Positions 22,686 to 31,800 of a stretch of DNA of 37,679 nt are shown here, piece by piece. This DNA is from Andreesenia sp964489735. GTDB taxonomy: Bacteria; Bacillota; Clostridia; Tissierellales; Gottschalkiaceae. Position numbers and translations under genes: made by a program. The first letter of the stretch is position 1, and each line of letters starts with the position of its first letter. The DNA lies in the NCBI GenBank assembly GCA_964489735.1, contig CAZBAL010000018.1, forward strand, positions 1 to 37,679, written 5' to 3'. The notes under the pieces were generated by a model that ran no database searches, had not been told where the DNA came from, and saw nothing but the letters and a program-made list of their open reading frames with translations.

Positions 22686-24509
22686 TTAATATATATGTTT
22701 TGAATATGTCATATATCTTGTCGCTGCACCTATTAAAAGCAGAAGTATAAGACCAGCAACATACTTTTCATACTCATAATTTATCTTCTTTATACTTGTT
22801 TCTTCGACTATCTGATCTGACACATCATATATCTTTTTAGGTGAATCTTTATCTTCTGTTCCTTCACCTGCAGAGCCCTGTGATAAGTCTTCGGCATTTG
22901 CCTGAAGTAGCGGATCATCAGCTTTTAGATCCTCTTTGTCCTTATCGTCTATATTCAACCTGTTCTGAGCCGCCCTGTTTTGTGAATTCTGATCAGATAT
23001 CTGAACTCTTCTTGCTGTCTGAGTCTGACGAGTTCTATTTTGACTTGTCTGAGTTCTAATAGTCTGCGGTGGATTCGCATTGTTAGCAGTTGTGTTCTGT
23101 TCATCGCTTCCGCTGCCTCTTCCCTCTTCATTACCGAAGTCTGAACCTTGTCCCGATTCAAATCCTTCATCATTACCGGCTGTATCTTCCTTAGGTGTAG
23201 TCATATCAGAGTCATCTCCGCTTAGAATCATGAAAGAAAGCCTTCCATCCATTCCCCAGAACGGTTCTCCCTGTTCATTCGACTTTCCTGTTCCTCCTCC
23301 CATACCTGCGAGAAGGTTTACATATACAACCATAGTCTCATCTATATTGAAGTCTTTTATAACAGGAAACTCCATAAAGAAATACATAGGTCTCATCTCA
23401 TCTATACTCTTCTCATGACTTACTCTAGTTATATCGGTCATCCAGTAGCCATTCCAGTTTTTAAGAGCCTCATTACCCGGTTCCAGATTTCCACCCAGCT
23501 CCGAAAGCACTTTATTCCACTCTGGATTGTTCTGAGCTCCTTCAAAGTAATCTCTTTCTGTCCTGAAAGAATTATTTATGAATTTAGGATCATGTTTCCC
23601 TGATATCGACCAGTTAGTAGGTCCATTTCTCGATAGGACGGTTAATTTCAGAAGTTTTCCGCCAGCTCTTATATCTTCTTCAGTCAGATTTTCAACCTGA
23701 TGAACTCTTTTTATATCTTTATTATTTTTTGCATCTTCATCATCATATGAAAATATCTCAACCTTAGCCTTCATCTCTATAATACAGTAATATCCATCTA
23801 CTCTTATATATTTTTCTGCACCCAGTTCCTCTTCATTATCCTCTTCATTATCCTCTTCATTTTGCTCGGACTCTTCATCTTCCTCATTTCCTTCTTCAAC
23901 GGCATTTCCACTTTTATCAAATCCATCTATCATGCTCTTTGGTATATTCACATATATGGGCAAATCCCCATATCCAATAGGCACTCCACCATCTGTGTAT
24001 ATTATATTGTTCGATAACTGCTTAAAATACACAGAGTCGCACTGGATTACAAGATTTCCCTGTTCATTAATGAAAACCTCTCCATTTTTATGGAGCTCTT
24101 CGGGTATACCTCTTTCATAGCTTAAAAATCGGTCTACTGAATTCATAGGATTTCCCAAACTGTCCTGACCAACCTTAACTAGTACATTCTTCTTTTTATC
24201 CTGTATATTGGCTAACAGATCCTTATTTCCTGACACGCCATCTAATATATGACCATCATCTATATCGACTTCTAGGTTATCGAGAAGTCTCTTTCTGTCT
24301 ATATCCGATATATCTGATTTGAAACTCGCTCCATTCAGCTTAATTTCCATAAAAAAACCTTCATCATTTACCTGATCTGCGGAAAATATAGTTCTTCCTA
24401 CAAACTCGGCGGTGATATCCCCATCCGAATAAGATATGCTCGTAAATAATATGAATAAGTTCAGCACTAATATTATATTTTTTCTTATAGTTTTTCCTCT
24501 AAAAAGCAT
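22686..24509 (-). CDS. Large membrane-anchored surface protein, first gene of the uptake cluster
   Basis: About 607 residues, family not recognised. ATG at 24509 has AGGTG 9 bases upstream; a GTG at 24521 is less likely. Order: signal peptide, an exported region of about 400 residues with YWMTDITRVSH and LLAGMGGGTG, an acidic repeat (EEDNEEDNEEELG, about 210-235), a long low-complexity Gln/Asn/Thr/Arg-rich segment (about 460-535), and a C-terminal membrane helix (VAGLILLLLIGAATRYMTY) with a few cytoplasmic residues. No LPXTG is present. It is probably a ligand-binding surface receptor because it heads the ExbB/importer run, but there is no direct evidence. Confidence 0.75.
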   Translation of the reverse strand: MLFRGKTIRKNIILVLNLFILFTSISYSDGDITAEFVGRTIFSADQVNDEGFFMEIKLNGASFKSDISDIDRKRLLDNLEVDIDDGHILDGVSGNKDLLANIQDKKKNVLVKVGQDSLGNPMNSVDRFLSYERGIPEELHKNGEVFINEQGNLVIQCDSVYFKQLSNNIIYTDGGVPIGYGDLPIYVNIPKSMIDGFDKSGNAVEEGNEEDEESEQNEEDNEEDNEEELGAEKYIRVDGYYCIIEMKAKVEIFSYDDEDAKNNKDIKRVHQVENLTEEDIRAGGKLLKLTVLSRNGPTNWSISGKHDPKFINNSFRTERDYFEGAQNNPEWNKVLSELGGNLEPGNEALKNWNGYWMTDITRVSHEKSIDEMRPMYFFMEFPVIKDFNIDETMVVYVNLLAGMGGGTGKSNEQGEPFWGMDGRLSFMILSGDDSDMTTPKEDTAGNDEGFESGQGSDFGNEEGRGSGSDEQNTTANNANPPQTIRTQTSQNRTRQTQTARRVQISDQNSQNRAAQNRLNIDDKDKEDLKADDPLLQANAEDLSQGSAGEGTEDKDSPKKIYDVSDQIVEETSIKKINYEYEKYVAGLILLLLIGAATRYMTYSKHIY

Positions 24510-24620
24510 ACCCTTCACCACCTCAACAAGTTTTAAACTTAACCAGAAATTAATTATACCCTACCCTTTATATTACCATTTATATAACGATGTGTAAATT
24601 ATTTTAGCTGAATTTTTATA

Positions 24621-24658
24621 GAAAAAGGTCATAGAATTTTATAAAAAATCTATGACCT
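24621..24658 (-). terminator. Terminator of nrdG
   Basis: AGGTCATAGA (24626-24635) and TCTATGACCT (24649-24658) form a 10-bp stem followed on the minus strand by TTTTTCTAT. The stem overlaps the nrdG stop codon. Confidence 0.85.
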
Positions 24659-25178
24659 AAGACTGTTCCCATTCAACTATTTTTTTGTCTCTATTGTTTT
24701 CAAAATTATTTTCCAGTGTCTTCTTCACATCTATTATTCTCTGATTTTCCGAACCTCTAAACCTCAAGGATAAGTTTTTAAGCTCTTCAACATATCTGCC
24801 ATCTATAAGAACATCACACTCTTTTAAGAGCTCGAACATGTCCTCATCTTCCAATATCTCTTCATATGTGTATCCTGACCATATCCATATATCTTTATCA
24901 TTTATTTCACGCTTGATGTCCTTTACAACTTCCTTCAGTTCCTTTGCATTTTGAAATGGCTCTCCCCCGAGTATTGACAGCCCTCTTATTGTAGGTTCTT
25001 TCAGGTACCCTATTATCTCTTCTGTTTTTTCCTCGGTCCATTCTTCTCCATAGTCAAAATCCTGATATAGTTTATTGAAGCAGTTTTTACAGTTATGAGT
25101 GCATCCACTTACAAATACTGTTGTTCTTATCCCTACTCCATTTGCAACATCATATTTTCTTATCTGTGCACATCTCAT
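24657..25178 (-). CDS. nrdG: Anaerobic ribonucleotide reductase activating protein
   Basis: A 173-residue radical-SAM activase. The N-terminus MRCAQIRKYDVANGVGIR is followed by the cluster motif CTHNCKNC (Cys26, 30, 33) and LSILGGEPF. It makes the glycyl radical of NrdD using S-adenosylmethionine under anoxia. It follows nrdD by 190 bases, with a terminator-like stem between them, so it may have both read-through and separate expression. The ribosome site is weak. Confidence 0.96.
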   Translation of the reverse strand: MRCAQIRKYDVANGVGIRTTVFVSGCTHNCKNCFNKLYQDFDYGEEWTEEKTEEIIGYLKEPTIRGLSILGGEPFQNAKELKEVVKDIKREINDKDIWIWSGYTYEEILEDEDMFELLKECDVLIDGRYVEELKNLSLRFRGSENQRIIDVKKTLENNFENNRDKKIVEWEQS

Positions 25179-25308
25179 CTCTTAACAACATCTCCAAACA
25201 TAATTTTAATCAATCACTCTCATATGCTAAATAAATGACTATTCAAAATATAATAATATATTATAAATCAAATATTCAGTGACGACTGAAAACAAAAATA
25301 AATAGTAA

Positions 25309-25333
25309 AGGTCCCATATTCCTTCTGAGACCT
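25309..25333 (-). terminator. Stem-loop terminator after nrdD
   Basis: AGGTCCC (25309-25315) pairs with GAGACCT (25327-25333) with one G-U, followed on the minus strand by TTTACTATTTATTTTTG. It lies 36 bases after nrdD and before nrdG, so it may be partial. Confidence 0.65.
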
Positions 25334-25368
25334 CTACCATAAATTCTTATATTAACCTTTTTTATATA

Positions 25369-27525
25369 CTATATGTGAAGAACTCTTGCTTTTATTTCCT
25401 TAGTTCTTCCTTCATTCCAGAAGTTTTCTCCTAAATATCCACAAGTTCTTCTAGTTACATTCATCTTTGACTCATCTTTATTATGACACTGTGGACATTC
25501 CCATTCATTATTATCGTTTAATACAATCTCCTGGTCGTATCCGCATATATGGCAATAGTCTGATTTAGTATTGAATTCTGCATATCCTATATTGTCATAT
25601 ATATATTTTATCATAGTCTCAACAGCCTCCGGGTTGTTGTTCATATTTGGTATCTCCACGTACGAAATACATCCACCTGTTGATTTTTCCTGGAATTGAG
25701 ACTCAAATGAAAACTTATCGAACACATTTATTTCTTCACCAACGAATACATGGTATGAGTTAGTGTAGTATCCTTTATCAGTAATATCTTCTATCTCTCC
25801 AAATCTGGATCTGTCTATTGAACAGAATCTATGAGTAAGACTCTCTGCTGGTGTTCCATAAAGTGCAAATCCAAGTCCTGTTTCCTCTTTCCACTCTTTT
25901 ATATGATCATTTAGTACATTCATCACTTTAAGTGCAAACTCTGTACCTCTAGGATCTGTATGAGAAACTCCTTTTATCATCTTAGTAGCCTCATAAACTC
26001 CAATATATCCAAGAGAAATTGTCGCATAACCATCTTGAAGAAGCGGGTAAATCTTCTCTCCTTTTCCAAGTCTGGATATCGCTCCATATTGCCAGTGGAT
26101 TGGTGATGCATCTGTTGTAACATCTTTTAACAGATCATATCTCAGCATAAGAGCTCTGTAGCATAAATCAAGTCTCTTATCCAAAAGATCGAAGAACTTC
26201 TTCTCATCTCCATTAGCAAGTATTCCTATCTGAGGAAGATTTATAGAAACAACTCCTATATTGAATCTTCCATCTGTTATATACTCTCCCTCTTCATTCT
26301 TATATGGCGAAAGGAAAGCTCTACATCCCATCGGACTGAATACTTGACCTTCATACATTTCCTTCATCTTTTTAGCTGATATATAATCAGGGTACATTCT
26401 CTTCGTAGTACATTTAGCAGCTAATTTTGTAAGGTAGTAATATTTACTGTCCTCATGAATATTGTGCTCATCCAGAACATAAATAAGCTTAGGGAAAGCA
26501 GGTGTTATATACACATTCTGCTCATTCTTAATACCTTCTAGTCTCTGTCTCAGTATCTCTTCAGTTATAAGAGCTGCTTCTCTTTCATACTCATATCCCT
26601 CATCAAAGTGCATGAATAGAGTAACGAAAGGAGCCTGTCCATTTGTAGTCATAAGTGTGTTTATCTGGTACTGAATAGTCTGAACCCCATCTTTAATTTC
26701 CTTTTTAGTTCTCTTAAGAGCAGCTTCTTCAGCTTTTTCCATATCTACATCTATTTTATATATCTCTTTCTGTTCTTCAATTATAGTATTTAAATGTCTG
26801 TAATAAGATTTTCTGGCATATGGTGCTAATATCTTATCTATTCCATTAATACTCTGTCCTCCAAACTGTCCTGATGCAACCTGCGCTATTATCTGTGTAG
26901 TAACAGTACAAGCAACCTGGAAAGACTTAGGTGAATCTATTTTCTTTCCATTTATTACAGTGCCATTTCCAAGCATATCTTCTAAGTTTATCAGACAGCA
27001 GTTGAACATAGGCTGAATTATATAGTCCATATCGTGCATATGTATAGCACCGTCATCGTGAGCCTGTACAATATCAGCTGGCAGTATCTTTCTTCTAGCT
27101 ATGTCTTTTGACACCTCTCCTGCTATCAGGTCTCTCTGAGTAGATGAAATCTTAGAGTTCTTATTTGAATTCTCCTTCATTACCTCTTCATTTGTTCTGT
27201 TTAAAAGTCCTAATATATTATCATCCGTAGTGTTTACCGTTCTCTTAAAGCTCTGAACAGCTCTGTATCCCTCATACGCTCTTGCTGTACAAGCATGTCC
27301 GTATTTAACCAGTTTATAGTAAACAAGGTCCTCTATCTGGTATATTGTAAGAGGCTTTCTGATTTCTTCTGCGAATTCATTTATTTCATCCGCAATTTTA
27401 GAAGCTATTCCCTCTTCGAACATACCTGAACCGTTTTTCATCGCTTTTTCTATAGCTATTACAATTTTATTTGCATCAAAATCAACTGTACTTCCATCTC
27501 TTTTAATTACCGTCAGATTATTCAT
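25369..27525 (-). CDS. nrdD: Anaerobic (class III) ribonucleoside-triphosphate reductase
   Basis: About 718 residues. An N-terminal ATP-cone (LTVIKRDGSTVDFDANKI) is followed by the large catalytic barrel (FGGQSINGIDKILAPYARKS, HWQYGAISRLG) and a C-terminal zinc site (CHICGYD and CPQCHN). The glycyl radical loop RRTCGYLG lies 27 residues from the end; its first glycine is the usual radical site. It reduces NTPs to dNTPs without oxygen. ATG at 27525, 8 bases after GAGG, is preferred to ATG at 27552. It is followed by nrdG and preceded by possible NrdR boxes. Confidence 0.97.
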   Translation of the reverse strand: MNNLTVIKRDGSTVDFDANKIVIAIEKAMKNGSGMFEEGIASKIADEINEFAEEIRKPLTIYQIEDLVYYKLVKYGHACTARAYEGYRAVQSFKRTVNTTDDNILGLLNRTNEEVMKENSNKNSKISSTQRDLIAGEVSKDIARRKILPADIVQAHDDGAIHMHDMDYIIQPMFNCCLINLEDMLGNGTVINGKKIDSPKSFQVACTVTTQIIAQVASGQFGGQSINGIDKILAPYARKSYYRHLNTIIEEQKEIYKIDVDMEKAEEAALKRTKKEIKDGVQTIQYQINTLMTTNGQAPFVTLFMHFDEGYEYEREAALITEEILRQRLEGIKNEQNVYITPAFPKLIYVLDEHNIHEDSKYYYLTKLAAKCTTKRMYPDYISAKKMKEMYEGQVFSPMGCRAFLSPYKNEEGEYITDGRFNIGVVSINLPQIGILANGDEKKFFDLLDKRLDLCYRALMLRYDLLKDVTTDASPIHWQYGAISRLGKGEKIYPLLQDGYATISLGYIGVYEATKMIKGVSHTDPRGTEFALKVMNVLNDHIKEWKEETGLGFALYGTPAESLTHRFCSIDRSRFGEIEDITDKGYYTNSYHVFVGEEINVFDKFSFESQFQEKSTGGCISYVEIPNMNNNPEAVETMIKYIYDNIGYAEFNTKSDYCHICGYDQEIVLNDNNEWECPQCHNKDESKMNVTRRTCGYLGENFWNEGRTKEIKARVLHI

Positions 27526-27552
27526 ACCTAAATCCTCTCCTATTATTTTCAT

Positions 27553-27609
27553 CTCGAATAATCGAGTTCTCTTTATATTTTCTATATTAATGATCAGTTT
27601 TTACTGATC
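27553..27609 (-). promoter_or_regulatory. Two small hairpins in the nrdD leader
   Basis: CTCGA/TCGAG (27553-27566) and GATCAGT/ACTGATC (27592-27609) form two stems just upstream of nrdD in its mRNA. They may affect translation or mRNA stability; nothing identifies a known riboswitch. Confidence 0.4.
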
Positions 27610-27704
27610 TCTTATTTTCTTTGGTCAGTTTTCTATAATCAATTTAATGCTCTTTGGTTTTCTTTTCTCAAAACCATTTTATTTTAATTTCTAAATAATA
27701 TTAT

Positions 27705-27720
27705 ATAGTATATCTAGTAC
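27705..27720. promoter_or_regulatory. Possible NrdR box 1
   Basis: ATAGTATATCTAGTAC resembles the 16-bp NrdR operator (ACACTATATCTAGTGT-like); by eye 12 positions agree. It lies upstream of nrdD. Confidence 0.4.
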
Positions 27721-27777
27721 GAATACCACTCAATTTCACAAAAAAATAACAATATCTATTGTCACTATTTTATCAAT

Positions 27778-27793
27778 ACACTATATGTGGTAT
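27778..27793. promoter_or_regulatory. Possible NrdR box 2
   Basis: ACACTATATGTGGTAT agrees with the NrdR operator pattern at about 13 of 16 positions. It starts 73 bases from the first site, close to seven helical turns, although classical pairs are about three turns apart. Confidence 0.45.
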
Positions 27794-28179
27794 GTATTTT
27801 TATTTTCAGAAACCATTACCACTTGTGAAGAAATAGCAATTTTTTATGTATTTTTATCTTTTTTTCATCTGATCTGAATTCTTTTTAAAAGCATATTTAG
27901 TGTACCAACATGCTGTATTTATTTTTATCATAAATTTTGATGATTTTTCTGTTTATTATTTCCAGTTATTTTATCCGGTTCTCTCCTCTTAAATTTCGAT
28001 AAATTCCTCTGAAAAATCAAATCTGCTTTTCTTATCTTCATTTTTGTTAGTCTTTTTTTGATATATTTCAATTTTTACTTTTTTTTACAGATATTTGATT
28101 ATTCAAAAATCCCTTGGGTAAATTATTTGTAAAGACCTTGGATAACTTTATACCCTATTAAAAGAAAGGGGATAATATT

Positions 28180-28761
28180 TTGAACAAGCTAGTTAAAGCA
28201 CTTTGGATAATTGCAACGTTGGTAATCATACTTACTCTTTCCGTATTTGCACTGATATTTGATTCGTTTTTCAATATCAGTGGCATGAACATGCTGGATG
28301 AATCAAGCGTAATTGCAACTTTGGTTAGTGGCGATAATGCATATATCCTGAGAAGTATACTTTTCTATATGGTTATTTTCTCTATAGTATCAGCTCTGAT
28401 AATGCTCATAGTTGCTATAGCAATAAGAGGAAAGCAGAATGCAGTTGAACTAGAGGATGATTATGGAAAAGTAATGATAACAGCCAATGCGGTTAAAGCA
28501 AATGTGTTGAGCAGCATGAGACAGTTTGACCACTTGATAAAATCACCAGATGCTAATATCAAAATATTAAACAGAAAACAACCTATAATTAAGGTTAAAG
28601 CGAGTTGTTACACTTATGAACCCAGCAATTTAGAAGAGCTGGGAGAGGAAATGAAAAACTCAATAAAAGCAAGCTTAGAAAACATGACCCATACCCCAGT
28701 AAAATCAGTGGATGTAAAGTTTTTAAAAACTGACAGAAAAAATAAAAATAGGGTTATCTAA
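28180..28761 (+). CDS. amaP: Alkaline shock response membrane anchor protein AmaP
   Basis: A 193-residue protein with two N-terminal membrane helices (LWIIATLVIILTLSVFALIF and a second near 60-82), then a cytoplasmic domain with KVMITANAVKANVLSSMRQF and IKVKASCYTYEPSNLEELGE, an Asp23-like fold. AmaP anchors Asp23 to the membrane in Staphylococcus. The start is TTG after AAAGGGG. It is the first gene of a three-gene cell-envelope stress cluster and the only plus-strand group in the window. Confidence 0.87.
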   Translation: MNKLVKALWIIATLVIILTLSVFALIFDSFFNISGMNMLDESSVIATLVSGDNAYILRSILFYMVIFSIVSALIMLIVAIAIRGKQNAVELEDDYGKVMITANAVKANVLSSMRQFDHLIKSPDANIKILNRKQPIIKVKASCYTYEPSNLEELGEEMKNSIKASLENMTHTPVKSVDVKFLKTDRKNKNRVI

Positions 28762-28770
28762 GGAGGGGTA

Positions 28771-29001
28771 ATGATGATCAATCTATTGAAAGAAAGATAT
28801 CTTAACAGAGATTTCCTTAATAGATATCTTTGGAGAATCATATGTACTGTGCTTGCTCTTATAATTGGGATCCTTCTAATCACCATAGGGTTTTTTAAGA
28901 CCCTTCTACTCGCTATTGTTATAGCAATAGGATATTTTATCGGACAGTCAAAAGACAGAGGTATCAATATTGTTGAGTATATAAGGACTCTGCTGAGTTA
29001 A
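28771..29001 (+). CDS. DUF2273 small membrane protein
   Basis: A 76-residue protein with two close hydrophobic segments (IICTVLALIIGILLITIGFF and LLLAIVIAIGYFIGQSKDRG), the normal form of DUF2273. It lies 9 bases after amaP with AAGGAGGGG before the ATG. DUF2273 genes commonly accompany amaP and asp23, so it is likely to help envelope stress anchoring, although its role is not established. Confidence 0.88.
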   Translation: MMINLLKERYLNRDFLNRYLWRIICTVLALIIGILLITIGFFKTLLLAIVIAIGYFIGQSKDRGINIVEYIRTLLS

Positions 29002-29088
29002 TATACTCTGAAATATTTAAGTTAAAGTATTTAAATCAAATTAATTAAATCGAAAAATTTAAATTAAAAGAGAAAAGGAGATATTAAA

Positions 29089-29553
29089 ATGGACGTAAAA
29101 AACAAATCAGTTTTAGAAAATCAGTACAATGAAGCAGCTAATGTAAACGCTAAGGAGAGAGAAGATGCTCCTACACATGAGTCAAAACTAATAATAGAAG
29201 ATAGTGTTGTAGAAAAAATCGCAGCTATCGCAGCTAACGAGATAGATGGTGTTTTAGATCTTAGCGGTAACCTATTCAACAGAGTAACTGGAACTTTCGG
29301 TTCAGATAACCTTACAAAAGGTGTTTCTGCTGAAGTTGGAGAAAAACAGGCAGCTATTGACATAAAGCTTATATTAGAATACGGAGCTAGTGCACCAAAA
29401 GTATTTGAAAAACTTAAAAACATTGTAAGAGAACAGGTTCTTTTCATGACAGGACTTAACGTTGTTGAAGTAAATGTTACAATCACTGATGTTATGACTA
29501 GAAAGCAGTATCAGCAGGAAAACGAAAAGAAAGACTCTAAAGATTTAAAATAG
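29089..29553 (+). CDS. asp23: Asp23/Gls24-family envelope stress protein
   Basis: A 154-residue soluble protein with the Asp23 core: LIIEDSVVEKIAAIAANEID, a GVLDLSG loop, KGVSAEVGEKQAAIDIKLIL, then VREQVLFMTGLNVVEVNVTI. Asp23 forms filaments near the membrane and is anchored by AmaP. AAAAGGAG lies 8 bases before the ATG. It ends the three-gene cluster and is followed by a strong terminator. Confidence 0.93.
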   Translation: MDVKNKSVLENQYNEAANVNAKEREDAPTHESKLIIEDSVVEKIAAIAANEIDGVLDLSGNLFNRVTGTFGSDNLTKGVSAEVGEKQAAIDIKLILEYGASAPKVFEKLKNIVREQVLFMTGLNVVEVNVTITDVMTRKQYQQENEKKDSKDLK

Positions 29554-29587
29554 GCTAATTAAAGTAAATTAGTTAAACAAATAATAA

Positions 29588-29640
29588 AAGCATCTAGGAA
29601 GTATCGCATGATACCAATCCCAGATGCTTCTTTTTTCTTT
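29588..29640 (+). terminator. Strong terminator after asp23, probably bidirectional
   Basis: AAGCATCT (29588-29595) pairs with AGATGCTT (29622-29629); an inner GTATC/GATAC stem (29601-29614) extends the hairpin, and a T-run follows to 29640. The A/T-rich left side also gives a T-run for the opposite strand, fitting the convergent kinase gene. Confidence 0.85.
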
Positions 29641-29656
29641 TACTACTGTTTTTTTA

Positions 29657-31117
29657 TTACTCTGCTTCTTTAGGCTGTATTCTGGCAAATACGAGAGTTA
29701 TTGTAGTACCCTCGCCTTCAACACTATCAATATTCAGCTTTCCTTTATGAAGCTCCATTATCTCATTGCTTATAGCTAAACCTATACCGCTTCCAGATTT
29801 TTTGCTCTTTCCTTTGAAGAATTTCTCTTTTACAAACTCTATATCAGTTTCAGGAATTCCTATACCCTCATCTCTTATATCCACATATACATGTTCCTCA
29901 TCCGATCTCACATCAACCTTTACGTTATTTCCTGATGGTGTGAATTTTATTGCATTATCTATTATATTGATGAAGACCTGTCTTAGTCTGTTTGCATCTC
30001 CTAAAATGTTTGGAATTTCATCTTCTTTACTGTACAGGAGATCTATTCCTTCCTGTTCGGCTCTTCTCTTAGTTATATTTACAACTTCTTCGAGCTCATT
30101 TACAAGATTTATCTCCTCTAGATATAAAACAATCTTTCCACTTTCCATCTTAGAGAAATCCAGAAGCTCTTCAACCATTTTAGAAAGCCTTGTAGTCTCC
30201 TTTATTATTATCTTAAGACCTAATCTAGCTTCTTCTTTATCCTCAAAATCACCAATCAGTATAGTCTCTCCCCATCCTCTTATAGATGTAAGAGGTGTTC
30301 TGAGTTCGTGTGAAATAGAGGAAATAAAGTCATTCTTTAAATTATTTGATATGATAATCTCCTCCGCCATGTAGTTTAGGGTTTCTGCAAGTTCCCCAAT
30401 CTCGTCGTCGTACTTCGTTTCTATTCTCTCAGAAAACTGACCTTCAGCCATTCTTATAGCTACAGCTGTTATTTCCTTAATAGGAGTTATTATGGACCTG
30501 CTGAATACATAGGATATCATCAGCATCCCGAAAAGCACCATAATTATTATAAATACTGATATGGCTAATATTTTATTAATAGTCTGATTTATCGGCTCAA
30601 GAGAAACAACATATCTTATTATACCCTCTGTTTTGCCCGCAGATGTCTTTATTGGACTTGAGTTGGACATCACTTTCTCTCCGAATTTATTATTTCCTCT
30701 CCAGTTAGACTGATATCCCTTAACTGCTTCTTTAAAATCAGGCGAATCTATCTTCTCTTTTACTATAAATCCTGTAGAGCTGACTACTACATTACCATCC
30801 AAATCCAGTACCTGAAGCTCCATATTGTCTTCACTTCTCGAATTATAATCTTTGACCATCTGCTTAGCCAGATCCGTCAGATCATACTTTTCGCTGTTTA
30901 TATATGAACGGTAAAACTGGGTTGAATGCTCCGCTCTATAAGAAATCATTCTTGCAACGTTTCCATAATAGTAGTTAGTGACAAACAGCATAAAAGCTAT
31001 TTCAAATATCAGCAGAACTACTAAGCTAAGCGCAACATATGAGTATGTCCAGCGTCTTTTTATGCCCTGATTTCTCTTTATTTTAATTGTCTTTTGTTGG
31101 TTTCCATTTATATCCAT
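29657..31117 (-). CDS. Membrane sensor histidine kinase
   Basis: A 486-residue kinase. Order: membrane helix 1 (about 26-48), an extracellular sensor domain (about 50-180), helix 2 (about 182-206), HAMP (about 207-260), HisKA with SISHELRTPLTSIRGWG and phospho-acceptor His270, then HATPase_c with NLVNELEEV, FINIIDNAIKFTPSG and DEGIGIPETDIEFV, and G boxes SGSGIGLAIS. The layout recalls ResE/WalK-type kinases, but the signal is unknown. The gene overlaps the end of the response regulator by 35 bases, so both are co-translated. Confidence 0.94.
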   Translation of the reverse strand: MDINGNQQKTIKIKRNQGIKRRWTYSYVALSLVVLLIFEIAFMLFVTNYYYGNVARMISYRAEHSTQFYRSYINSEKYDLTDLAKQMVKDYNSRSEDNMELQVLDLDGNVVVSSTGFIVKEKIDSPDFKEAVKGYQSNWRGNNKFGEKVMSNSSPIKTSAGKTEGIIRYVVSLEPINQTINKILAISVFIIIMVLFGMLMISYVFSRSIITPIKEITAVAIRMAEGQFSERIETKYDDEIGELAETLNYMAEEIIISNNLKNDFISSISHELRTPLTSIRGWGETILIGDFEDKEEARLGLKIIIKETTRLSKMVEELLDFSKMESGKIVLYLEEINLVNELEEVVNITKRRAEQEGIDLLYSKEDEIPNILGDANRLRQVFINIIDNAIKFTPSGNNVKVDVRSDEEHVYVDIRDEGIGIPETDIEFVKEKFFKGKSKKSGSGIGLAISNEIMELHKGKLNIDSVEGEGTTITLVFARIQPKEAE

Positions 31118-31784
31118 ATCCCCATACCGTTCTTATATATTGAGGATTCGATGAATCATCCTCTATTTTTCTTCTAAGTCTTCTAATATTCACATCTACT
31201 ATTTTAGGGTCGCCAAAATAACTCTCCCCCCAGACATTTGTCAGTATCTCTTCTCTAGAAAGTGATTGATTTACGTTTTCCATAAACAGTTTAATCATAG
31301 TGTATTCTATCTGAGTCAGCTCTATTTCCTGACCGTTCTTATAAAGCGTTCTTCCTTCTGGATCCAGCCTGAATACACCTGATATGAACTTATCTTCCTT
31401 ATTCACACCCTTAAGCATTTCAACCCTTCTAGCTATGGCATCAACTCTTGCCACAAGCTCTAAAGGACTGAAAGGCTTAGACATATAGTCATCTGCACCT
31501 ATAGATAAACCGCTTATCCTGTCTAACTCCTGAGACTTAGCAGTAAGCATCATTATCCCGATTCTCTTATCCTTTTCTCTTATCTGTCTGCAAACTTCCA
31601 TACCGTCTATTCCCGGAAGCATGACATCCAAAACGGCAATATCTATATCATCATGCTGATTGAATATTTCCAGTGCCTCTTCTCCAGTTCCGGCTTCAAG
31701 TATCTCGTATCCTGCTCTTCTGAGGTTAATTACGACAAATGCTCTTATATCCTCTTCATCTTCAAGAACTAATATTTTTGCCAA
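31083..31784 (-). CDS. OmpR/PhoB-family response regulator
   Basis: About 233 residues. With the TTG at 31784, 8 bases after GGGAG, the product starts MAKILVLEDEEDIRAFV as receiver domains normally do; GTG at 31793 touches the ribosome site and is less likely. The receiver has acidic pair Glu8/Asp9, phospho-acceptor Asp53 (VLDVMLPGIDG) and MLTAKSQELD. The C-terminal winged helix carries IKLFMENVNQSLSREEIL and VDVNIRRLRRKIEDD. It should control genes in response to the kinase encoded downstream; targets are not evident. Confidence 0.94.
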   Translation of the reverse strand: MAKILVLEDEEDIRAFVVINLRRAGYEILEAGTGEEALEIFNQHDDIDIAVLDVMLPGIDGMEVCRQIREKDKRIGIMMLTAKSQELDRISGLSIGADDYMSKPFSPLELVARVDAIARRVEMLKGVNKEDKFISGVFRLDPEGRTLYKNGQEIELTQIEYTMIKLFMENVNQSLSREEILTNVWGESYFGDPKIVDVNIRRLRRKIEDDSSNPQYIRTVWGYGYKWKPTKDN

Positions 31785-31800
31785 CTTGTCCACTCCCTAT

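Larger units (their letters stand above)
27610..28179. other. Divergent intergenic region between nrdD and amaP
   Basis: About 570 bases, very AT-rich, without a supported gene. It must hold the leftward nrdD promoter and the rightward amaP promoter. Two NrdR-like sites are present (listed separately). A weak TTGTAA-16-TATACC pair sits close to the amaP start. The many T-runs (28020-28090) make further promoter calls unreliable. Confidence 0.5.

Noticed and set aside
25360..25380. NrdR-like ACTATATGTG motif at the nrdD stop codon
   Set aside because: It overlaps the coding end and is far from any promoter; chance is likely in AT-rich sequence.
29766..30374. 202-codon plus-strand frame opposite the histidine kinase
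   Set aside because: The kinase motifs on the minus strand are clear; the opposite frame has no known domain or start signal.
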